Assembly (NCBI RefSeq): GCF_009177095.1
Contig: NZ_AP021861.1
Span: forward strand, 5,996,501 to 6,060,500
DNA length: 64,000 nucleotides
Direction: 5' to 3'
Origin: Lacipirellula parvula
GTDB taxonomy: Bacteria > Planctomycetota > Planctomycetia > Pirellulales > Lacipirellulaceae
The notes beneath the pieces are model-generated. The model saw only the letters and a list, made by a program, of their open reading frames with translations, was not told where the DNA came from and ran no database searches. Every line of letters begins with the position of its first letter. Positions within the stretch are counted from its first letter, which is position 1. The position numbers were made by a program, and so were the translations under genes. This document shows, in pieces, positions 8,701-15,416 of this stretch.

Positions 8701-9345
8701 TTAATAATCACGTCGTTGGGCGACATCGATCGCCGTGCTCGCGTACAGCGCGGTGAGCGCGAGCGAAACGGCGGCCGCGATCCAAGGCCACGGCTGATAG
8801 ACCAGAATCAGCGAGACGAACATCGCGCCAATCAGCGGCCCCAATCGCGAGCCGAACCAACGCGCCCGGCGGATGCCGCTCAGGAACGCCGCCGAGTAAA
8901 TCAGCGGCAGCACGAACCAAACTTGCCACGCGCCGATCGTCATCGACCAGTAAAAGGGGGCTGCAAAGCGTCCCGGCCAAGCGGACCAGAGCGCGTAGAA
9001 GATGATGTACGCCGCAACGAAGCCGACGACGAGCAGCATCCCTACCGCGATCTTCAACTGAAACGTCGTGCGCCGGTCGATGGGACGGAATAGCAGGTAG
9101 CGATACGTTCCCTTCGAATCTTCCCATGCCGTTTGCTTCAAGCCGACGCCGACGGCGACGCTGTAGCCGATGAGCAGGACCCACGCCCAGAAACCATTCA
9201 GAAACGGGATCTCGACCACCGGCGACGTTGAGACGACGGCGGAGAGCAGAAAGTTCAAGCAAAAACCTGAAGCAATCGCGAAGGCCGCCGCCGCCACGAT
9301 CGGCAGGCTCTCACGCAACTCCTTGAGGACGAGCGTACGAATCAT
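8701..9345 (-). CDS. ABC transporter permease
   Basis: A 214-residue integral membrane protein with about six hydrophobic segments (for example VAAAAFAIASGFCLNFLL and LLVVGFVAAYIIFYALW), matching ABC-2-type permeases of the YtrB/BcrA kind. The ATG at 9345 is preferred because ACGGAG lies 8 bases upstream; the upstream TTG at 9363 has no such site. It overlaps the ATPase gene by 35 bases, which implies translational coupling. Together with the ATPase it should form a heteromeric or homodimeric exporter; the substrate (a lipid, peptide or antibiotic) is not shown. Confidence 0.8.
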   Translation of the reverse strand: MIRTLVLKELRESLPIVAAAAFAIASGFCLNFLLSAVVSTSPVVEIPFLNGFWAWVLLIGYSVAVGVGLKQTAWEDSKGTYRYLLFRPIDRRTTFQLKIAVGMLLVVGFVAAYIIFYALWSAWPGRFAAPFYWSMTIGAWQVWFVLPLIYSAAFLSGIRRARWFGSRLGPLIGAMFVSLILVYQPWPWIAAAVSLALTALYASTAIDVAQRRDY

Positions 9346-10258
9346 CGGTCGACTCCGTGACAAACAGGGGGAGCGAGCGTTTGGGCCCGCGGGTGTATTC
9401 GATGAACGCGTCTTCCAGATTCAAATCGAGCACGTCGATTGCGAGCGGCTCAAGCGACTCGGCCAGTTCACGTTGCTCGGCGTCGAAGCCAACCGTAATC
9501 AGTTCGAGGTTCGAGCCGACGTGCCGTGAGCTGACGACTCCGCCGCCTCCCGACCAATCGGGCGGAACGCCGCGGAATTCGAGCGTGACGAGCTTGATCG
9601 ACTCGCGGAAATGCTCGGTCGGACAATCGACCCGAAGGACGCCGTCAACCATCACGCCAATGCGGTCGGCGATGCGTTCGACGTCGCCCAGGATGTGCGA
9701 GCTGAACAGGATCGTGCGACCCTTGCGCTGGATGATTTGAATAAGCGACTCGAGGAAGTCGCGGCGGACGACCGTGTCGAGGCCGAGCGTCGGGTCGTCG
9801 AGAATCAAGAGCTCCGGCTCGGGCGCCACGGCAAGCGCGAGCGAGACTTGGGCCCGCTGGCCGTTGGAGAGGCGGCGGAGTTTGCCGCGGCGGGGCAGTT
9901 CAAAGTGATTGATGATCTGATCGACAAGCCGGCCGTTCCAACGCGTGTAGAACGGCGCCACGAAGTCGATCGCCTGCTGGATCGTCATCCAGTCGTAGAG
10001 CGGATGCCCCTCGGCGATGTAGGCGATTCGCTGTCGCACTTCGGCCGGCATCTCGGCGACGTTGTGGCCGAGAAGCGTCGCTTCGCCGGCGTCGGGCTGC
10101 ACCATGCCCATCAGCATTTTGATGAGCGTGCTTTTGCCGGCGCCGTTGCGACCGAGCAGGCCGTAGACGCAGCCGCTGGGAATCGCGAGGTTCACCGAGT
10201 TTACGACTGGGCGATTGCCGTAGAACTTTGTTAAGCGAGTGGTGGCGAGGGGGAGCAT
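9311..10258 (-). CDS. ABC transporter ATP-binding protein
   Basis: A 315-residue nucleotide-binding subunit of the CcmA/YtrB type. It has Walker A GRNGAGKST (36-44), signature LSNGQ (130-134), Walker B LLILDDPT (150-157) and an H-loop SSHI soon after. A C-terminal extension of about 90 residues follows the ATPase core, as is usual in ABC-2 exporters. It is the second gene of the operon led by the GntR regulator, with the permease overlapping its 3' end. It acts at the inner face of the cytoplasmic membrane and powers the adjacent permease. Confidence 0.93.
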   Translation of the reverse strand: MLPLATTRLTKFYGNRPVVNSVNLAIPSGCVYGLLGRNGAGKSTLIKMLMGMVQPDAGEATLLGHNVAEMPAEVRQRIAYIAEGHPLYDWMTIQQAIDFVAPFYTRWNGRLVDQIINHFELPRRGKLRRLSNGQRAQVSLALAVAPEPELLILDDPTLGLDTVVRRDFLESLIQIIQRKGRTILFSSHILGDVERIADRIGVMVDGVLRVDCPTEHFRESIKLVTLEFRGVPPDWSGGGGVVSSRHVGSNLELITVGFDAEQRELAESLEPLAIDVLDLNLEDAFIEYTRGPKRSLPLFVTESTDDSYARPQGVA

Positions 10259-10304
10259 TTTTAGAAGGGAGAGCGAATTAAAGATGGGGAAGTTTTTACT
10301 GCAT

Positions 10305-10403
10305 GTCAGTGGTCCGTGGTCAGTCGTCAGTCGTCAGTGGCTGAAATGCCGCAGGCACTAGGCGGCGACAGCAGCCAGTGACGACTGACCACGGGCCACT
10401 GAC
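10305..10403. repeat. 25-bp inverted repeat with 49-bp centre
   Basis: Arms 10305-10329 and 10379-10403 are inverted copies identical at 24 of 25 positions (GTCAGTGG.CCGTGGTCAGT). The element lies between the regulator and ATPase genes of one operon, so it is transcribed and could form a strong RNA stem that tunes expression of the downstream genes. Confidence 0.85.
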
Positions 10404-10408
10404 ACTTA

Positions 10409-10804
10409 CTACTCCTTCGTTCCTGCGAATTGAAACTGGCCGATCCTTTTTTGGAGCATTTCGGTCACTTGCTCGGCGGCGAAGCCGAGGTGGACGGCTT
10501 CGGTGAGGAAGCGGTCGATGAGGGCGGCGAGCCGGCGTTCGCGGGCTTGATTGGTGAGCTCCGCCTGCCGGGAGGCGATGAACACTCCCAGCCCGGGGCG
10601 GGTGTTGAGCACCCCCTCTCGCTCGAGCTCGGTGTAAGCACGGGCGATCGTGTTCGGATTAACCACCAGGTCTTTCGAGAGCTGGCGGACCGACGGCAGC
10701 CGGTCGCCCGGCTGAACGCGGCCCCGAGCGACGGCCTCGCGGACCTGCTCGATGAGCTGGCGGTAGATGGGCGTTCGGGCGGTGGAATCGCATTGAAATT
10801 TCAT
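10409..10804 (-). CDS. GntR-family regulator, YtrA subfamily
   Basis: A 131-residue transcription regulator. The N-terminal winged helix-turn-helix has the family pattern (PIYRQLIEQV, GDRLPSVRQLSKDL, VNPNTIARAYTELEREG at about 13-66). A short C-terminal helical tail of about 60 residues, without a ligand-binding domain, places it in the YtrA subfamily, which represses its own ABC-transporter operon. It is the first gene of the operon GntR - ATPase - permease - membrane protein. A matching promoter with an overlapping palindrome is directly upstream (10816-10854), so autoregulation is very likely. Confidence 0.92.
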   Translation of the reverse strand: MKFQCDSTARTPIYRQLIEQVREAVARGRVQPGDRLPSVRQLSKDLVVNPNTIARAYTELEREGVLNTRPGLGVFIASRQAELTNQARERRLAALIDRFLTEAVHLGFAAEQVTEMLQKRIGQFQFAGTKE

Positions 10805-10815
10805 CTCAACCTCGG

Positions 10816-10854
10816 CACTGTACCAATCGTACTAGTACAGTGAATTTGGGTCAA
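10816..10854 (-). promoter_or_regulatory. Promoter and operator of the GntR/ABC operon
   Basis: On the minus strand TTGACC (10849-10854), 17 bases, then TACGAT (10826-10831) form a sigma70-like promoter. A perfect inverted repeat CACTGTAC-n11-GTACAGTG (10816-10842) covers the -10 box and transcription start, and a second palindrome GTACTAGTAC (10829-10838) sits inside it. Regulator binding would block RNA polymerase. Confidence 0.8.
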
Positions 10855-11251
10855 GAGATGATTTTTGAAAATCGTGGGAGGTCGAAAATGGTAATGGGGA
10901 AGCTGAATGTGAAATGGGGTGTTGGCGTCTCCCCATTCCACATTCAGCATTCCCATTTTCATTGTCACCGCTCCGGCGGCTCGTTGAGCCGCGGCTACTG
11001 GGGCCGCAGCTAGGATGCTGAAAATAATTGACTCGTTGCGGGCGCTTCGTTACGCTCCAGGAGTCGTCAATCGGCAAGCAGGCAGCTAGCGATGACGGCT
11101 CTTCTCTTGCTCTTTTCTGTTGATTCCACCGAGATGCCAAGCGGCGTCGAGGTACAAGTCTCTTCCAGACGTTTCGGCCGCGGCCTTGCGCCGCGATGGC
11201 TGCTCGACGGCGTTTATGTTGTCCCTGCTCATTTGGCATCGGAGAGGTTCC
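10855..11251. other. Divergent intergenic region with repeats
   Basis: No gene was recognised between the GntR promoter and the PEP-CTERM gene. It contains a 30-bp repeat copy (10969-10998) and nearby short motifs of the CATTC/GGGAATG type that also recur next to the copy at 18353. Confidence 0.4.
10969..10998 (+). repeat. 30-bp palindromic repeat, copy 1
   Basis: Core GGCGGCTCGTTGAGCCGC forms a hairpin. Identical to copy 2 at 12242-12271; seven copies were found in the window. Confidence 0.85.
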
Positions 11252-12235
11252 ATGCTTGTCGCCCCTCGTTCACGTTGGTCGCTCGTCACGTTGATGGGTC
11301 TAGCGATGTTTCTCCCGCAAGCGACCGAGGGCGCTGCATGGATGGACGACTTCAGCGACGGCAGCGTCACGGATGGGAATCCCGTTCCCTGGGTTCTCAA
11401 CCTCAACGGCGCCGGCCCCTTCCCGGGAACGTACGACGCCTCCGGCGGCGATTTTTACATGAAACCCGCTGCTGGATCGGTCACGAACCAGATGTCGGCG
11501 CTCGTGCCGATCACGCTCGGCCCCACCTATGTTCGGACGCAGGGGACTGTACTGCCGGATCCCAACAATCCAAACAACAAAGCGGGCAATCTGGTTCTCA
11601 CAGCTCGCGTCAACCCGCAGAACCTGACGGGCTACCTGCTGTACCTCGACCTTAGCGGCAATCTCAACATTCAAGCTCTCACCGGCGGCGGCGCGTCCGT
11701 CGACCTCGGCGGGGCCGACCTCGCGTTCAACGCCGGCACTGAGGTCGTGATGGAATTCAACGCCGTCGGCAATCAACTGACCGGCTACGCGTGGGCCGCC
11801 AACGATCCGGCCGGCAAGCCAGCGCTACCGCAGATCTCGGTCTCGCACTCCAGCTTCACGAGCGGATATGCCGGGCTCGCCTTCGCCGAGGACGCCGACG
11901 GGACGGCCGGAATCTACCGCTATGCGGCCGCTCAAGAAACGCCGTTCGTAGACGTGAATCCGTCGAACGGCGACTTCGACGGCGATGGCGACGTCGACGG
12001 CGTCGACTTTCTCACATGGCAGCGCGGCTTCGGACTCACTGGGCAACCCAATGCGACCACCGGCGACGCCAATGGAGACGGCAACGTCGACGCGGCGGAC
12101 CTTGCCTTGTGGAAGAGCCATTTTGGCGGTCCGCCGACGCCAGTCGGAGCGGTGCCGGAGCCTGGTTCGCTGGGGCTGCTGATTGCGGCTGGGATGGCGC
12201 TGGCGGCAGTGCAGCGTCGAAGAGCCTTGCGCTAG
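11252..12235 (+). CDS. Dockerin-like/PEP-CTERM exported protein
   Basis: A 327-residue secreted protein. The start at 11252 is chosen because GGAGAGG lies just upstream and the product then begins with a clean signal peptide (SLVTLMGLAMFLPQATEGA). The middle is a beta-rich domain of about 200 residues resembling concanavalin-type carbohydrate-binding folds (inference only). A dockerin-like pair of calcium loops follows (DFDGDGDVDGVDFLTWQRG, then DANGDGNVDAADLALW). The end is VPEPGSLG, a hydrophobic helix and QRRRALR, the PEP-CTERM tail recognised by exosortase. No exosortase gene is in this window. Confidence 0.85.
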   Translation: MLVAPRSRWSLVTLMGLAMFLPQATEGAAWMDDFSDGSVTDGNPVPWVLNLNGAGPFPGTYDASGGDFYMKPAAGSVTNQMSALVPITLGPTYVRTQGTVLPDPNNPNNKAGNLVLTARVNPQNLTGYLLYLDLSGNLNIQALTGGGASVDLGGADLAFNAGTEVVMEFNAVGNQLTGYAWAANDPAGKPALPQISVSHSSFTSGYAGLAFAEDADGTAGIYRYAAAQETPFVDVNPSNGDFDGDGDVDGVDFLTWQRGFGLTGQPNATTGDANGDGNVDAADLALWKSHFGGPPTPVGAVPEPGSLGLLIAAGMALAAVQRRRALR

Positions 12236-12241
12236 GAGGCT

Positions 12242-12271
12242 CGCTCCGGCGGCTCGTTGAGCCGCGGCTAC
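12242..12271 (+). repeat. 30-bp palindromic repeat, copy 2
   Basis: Identical over 30 bp to the copy at 10969-10998. Together the two copies flank the PEP-CTERM gene in direct orientation. Confidence 0.85.
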
Positions 12272-12277
12272 GACACG

Positions 12278-13330
12278 TTACCGGGCGTAGCTTAGTTCCG
12301 TCGCAGTGAGTTGGAGATCGTCTTTCAGTTCGCGCCGCGGGGCGATCTTCAGCTTCTGCAGTTCGCCGTGATACGCGCGGACGGCTTCTTCGGGGGCGAG
12401 TTCGCCGTCAGCGACCCGACGAAGGATCGAGACAAACGACAGCGGGTACTCGGCGTCTTTGATTTTGCGCCCGAACAGCGCCACGCGAGCGCCATGCTTC
12501 TTCGCTTCGGCAAGCAACGTAAAGGCGTCGAAACTCGTGCCGCTGCTGCCGCCGAGGACGCCGACGATCATGCTCGTGTCGTAGCAAACGAGTTCTTCGA
12601 GGACTTCAGGGCCGAAGAAGGGAATCTTGAGGAACTCGGGCCGGCCGCTTTGCGGGACGCCGGCGAGCATGCGGCAGATGTGATCGTTGACGAACGCGCC
12701 GACTTCCGGCGCGGGAACGACGCCGTCGATGTTCGGCGCAAAGACTTCCAGAAAGTAGTGGAAGCCACATTGCTCGGCGTAGGCGCGGAACTCGCGAAAC
12801 GCTTCGAGCGTCGCGTAGTCGCTGTCGAGCGAGTTGTTAAACGTCGCCGAGTAGAGGCCAAGATTCACCTTCGGCTCGCCATCTTCGGTCGCCATCAGGC
12901 TGCCATACTGGGCTTCTTCGAGATAACAACTCGCGAACGGCAGCGACGGCGATTGGCGATAGTTGCCGCCGCGCGGGATCCAGACGTCGGTGGCGTCGTT
13001 CGCCCGGATCGCTGGCGTGACGTCACTGGCGTCGAACAATCCTTCGCGGTGGGCGAGCAGATCCATCGTCGAGACCGAAGCGAGCATAATATCGACGGCG
13101 CCTTGGCGGACGATCTCACGAATCTGGTCGCGGAAGTCGGCGATCGAACGATAGCGGCTCGACCGAGCGGCCGCTTTGTCGGTCTTCGTCGCAGCGGCAC
13201 CGCCGTACGGTTCGCCGGGGCTCGTGACGCCCCACGCCATGTCGGCGTCCTTCGCATCGGCGAGGATGAAGTGGCCGCAATCGAGATTCTGGCGGAGAGC
13301 GGAGAGCTTTTCGACGAGTCGGGACTTCAT
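12278..13330 (-). CDS. Predicted class I aldolase-like TIM-barrel protein
   Basis: A 350-residue cytoplasmic protein; the start at 13330 (MKSRLVEKL) is preferred to the upstream open frame, which reads through low-complexity codons. The pattern of alternating strands and helices, and segments such as PEFLKIPFFG, MIVGVLGGSSGTSFDAF and GARVALFGRKI, resemble DeoC/LacD-type class I aldolases, in which a Lys in a strand like FLKIPF forms the Schiff base. I recognise similar uncharacterised planctomycete proteins but no proven substrate. A sugar-phosphate lyase role would fit the polysaccharide-degradation genes around it. It could also be a non-catalytic barrel. Confidence 0.6.
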   Translation of the reverse strand: MKSRLVEKLSALRQNLDCGHFILADAKDADMAWGVTSPGEPYGGAAATKTDKAAARSSRYRSIADFRDQIREIVRQGAVDIMLASVSTMDLLAHREGLFDASDVTPAIRANDATDVWIPRGGNYRQSPSLPFASCYLEEAQYGSLMATEDGEPKVNLGLYSATFNNSLDSDYATLEAFREFRAYAEQCGFHYFLEVFAPNIDGVVPAPEVGAFVNDHICRMLAGVPQSGRPEFLKIPFFGPEVLEELVCYDTSMIVGVLGGSSGTSFDAFTLLAEAKKHGARVALFGRKIKDAEYPLSFVSILRRVADGELAPEEAVRAYHGELQKLKIAPRRELKDDLQLTATELSYAR

Positions 13331-13500
13331 GGATGGCGAACGAAGAATTTCGCTCGGAACGGCGGTGAGTCGGCAGTGAACGCGAGGTGTTGATATTACC
13401 TGCGCGGCTGCGGAGCGACTACCGTGCGAACCCGCGTCGCGACCGTTGGTCGCCGCGGAACGTGACAATTCTTCGTAGTTCTTTTAATGTTCGCGGCGAG

Positions 13501-13590
13501 TCTAGCCCCGGGCTTCGCCCGGGGGTCGGCCGCCACACCGGTAAGCGTGACGTTGTGCAGCGTCACCCCCGGGCGGAGCCCGGGGCTAGA
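13501..13590. repeat. 90-bp palindromic element, copy 1
   Basis: The ends are inverted: TCTAGCCCCGGGCTTCGCCC at the left and a matching CGGAGCCCGGGGCTAGA at the right, with a variable centre. A second 90-bp copy with the same ends but a different centre is at 48894-48983. Confidence 0.85.
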
Positions 13591-13608
13591 AGATGTGCAA
13601 GCGAAGAT

Positions 13609-15171
13609 TCAACGACGGCGGCGCGAGCCAATGCATGCCAACGCCGCGAGCGACGCCAACGCGAGCGTCGACGGTTCAGGCACGACGCTGCTGATGTAGA
13701 TTCCTTCCAGCGGCCGCGTGTTCACGCCAGCTTCGAAAGCAAGTTCCACGATGAAGTCGCCGTGATCGTTGAAACGCAGTTGGCCGCCGCCCTGCGGGCC
13801 GCCGAACGTGCCCGGCATCGACAGATCGGCGATGGGGCGAATGTCGGTCCCGTCACCGAGGACGTCGACGTTCATACCCGTGATGAGTTGCCGCACCAAG
13901 GTCGTCGTGCCGGCGGCGACGTACCACAGACCGACATTCTCATCGGCGAGTTCCGCCACGAACATCATGTCGCCGGCAGCATTTGTATGGACGCCATTAA
14001 AGAATTTGAAGGTCGAGTTGGCGCCGGGAGCCGCTTGACCTTCAATCGCAAGGGCCGAGAGTGCGCCGTTGTTCCACTTGTAGATACCATCGGTCGCGGT
14101 GACGTCCGACTCGCCGGTGAAGAAGACGTCGTCGTTGCCGCTAATGGTGACACTGGAGAGTAGCCAGTCGAACTTCTCGCCGGGAACGCCCGGCACGTTA
14201 GTAATCCCGCTCAAGACTACCGGCTCCAACAAACCACGTGCGGTCGTGAAGAGCCCGCTATTGCCGAAGGCGCCCCAATCGCCGCCCATGACAATGTGGC
14301 CGGCATTGTTGATCGCCTCTTTCTGCACGCCACTAAACTTCGTGCCGGCGGGGAGCCCAGGAACGTCGAGATAGTTGGTACGTGCGACAACCTGCAAATT
14401 GGCGTCGCTCGTGCCGACGAGCACGGCTTCTTCATCGCCCGACGGGCCATAGCCAACGTCGAACAACGCGACGCCCGTGCTGGTGATGCACGGCGTTTCG
14501 AACGATGCATCTTCGACGACAAACGCCGTGTTAGGAATGAGGGTGACGTCTTCTTGCACCAACCGCACTAAGTTGGCCGAGTTCGTTCCGCGCCACAGGC
14601 CCAGGTCGTTGTTGCCGACGCGGCCATAGAAAACCATCTGGCCGTTGTTGTTCCCCTCCACGCTGACGAAGGGTTCCCACGGATCGGTGTTGCCTGGCGC
14701 ATCGGCGCCGCCGACGCGATTGACGAACGCGAGGCCGGCGCGATTCGGGCCAATATAGTTCACGTCGTCCTGATCGACGCCAAAGCTTGCGGGAGCGGCC
14801 ACGTTGCCGTTGTGGTCGAGAAACCCGGGCTGCGTTTGAACCACTGGCTGGCCGATACCGGGGGCGTTCTGCACGTCGTCGTTGCGGAGAAGGTCGGTGA
14901 GGACGCCGTTCTCCCAGGTGAAGATGCCGTTGTGAGAAAAGGGATTGCCCGGCCAGCCGCCCCAAGTGACTACTTTGCGGCTGTTGTTGAGCCCCGAAAC
15001 CGTGATCGTCGGGGCGTAAAAGAATCCTGTCGTCCCCGGAACGGCCTGAGACTGCAACATCACCGGTTCGAGGTCGATGGCGACGGCTCTGGGCGCGTCG
15101 AGCAGAGCAGCAGCGATCGCAAACGAAAGAGTAACAAGCGCTGTACGGCAACGGAGGAGCATGAGCATCAT
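13609..15171 (-). CDS. PEP-CTERM protein with repeated beta-strand motifs
   Basis: A 520-residue secreted protein. The start at 15171 is chosen from a GAGG five bases upstream and a signal peptide directly after (ALVTLSFAIAAALLDAPRAVA). The body has repeated beta-propeller-like segments (NNGQMVFYGRVG, NNAGHIVMGGDWG, NAAGDMMFVAEL), resembling the DUF7453-type secreted proteins of planctomycetes. The end is VVPEPSTLALASLAALACIGSRRRR, a canonical PEP-CTERM tail. The function is unknown; it is likely surface-exposed. The open frame upstream of 15171 runs into a 30-bp repeat copy and is probably not translated. Confidence 0.82.
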   Translation of the reverse strand: MMLMLLRCRTALVTLSFAIAAALLDAPRAVAIDLEPVMLQSQAVPGTTGFFYAPTITVSGLNNSRKVVTWGGWPGNPFSHNGIFTWENGVLTDLLRNDDVQNAPGIGQPVVQTQPGFLDHNGNVAAPASFGVDQDDVNYIGPNRAGLAFVNRVGGADAPGNTDPWEPFVSVEGNNNGQMVFYGRVGNNDLGLWRGTNSANLVRLVQEDVTLIPNTAFVVEDASFETPCITSTGVALFDVGYGPSGDEEAVLVGTSDANLQVVARTNYLDVPGLPAGTKFSGVQKEAINNAGHIVMGGDWGAFGNSGLFTTARGLLEPVVLSGITNVPGVPGEKFDWLLSSVTISGNDDVFFTGESDVTATDGIYKWNNGALSALAIEGQAAPGANSTFKFFNGVHTNAAGDMMFVAELADENVGLWYVAAGTTTLVRQLITGMNVDVLGDGTDIRPIADLSMPGTFGGPQGGGQLRFNDHGDFIVELAFEAGVNTRPLEGIYISSVVPEPSTLALASLAALACIGSRRRR

Positions 15172-15279
15172 GTAAGCCTCGTGAGAGGAGTCGAAAAGGT
15201 CGCCAAGAGCAGGAAGAGCTACTTGCAAAAAAGTGCACCGCCTACTTGTTCGTCGACATGCCGAGGGTAGTGTCGCACA

Positions 15280-15309
15280 GTAGCCGCCGGTCAACGACCC
15301 GCCGGAGCG
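15280..15309 (-). repeat. 30-bp palindromic repeat, copy 3
   Basis: Inverted orientation, with small differences (ACCGGCGG in place of ACCCGCGG). Confidence 0.8.
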
Positions 15310-15416
15310 GCAAGCAACGGTCGAACCAACCAAGCATGCAGCGTAATGGCGATCACGAAATCCGGCGATGCCATGCGTGAAATCGACCGCGTCGTGCGCG
15401 GCGACCGCTAATCGGA

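Noticed and set aside
13501-13590. Palindromes as CRISPR or rho-independent terminators
   Set aside because: No regular array of repeats and spacers, and the palindromes are not followed by T-runs.
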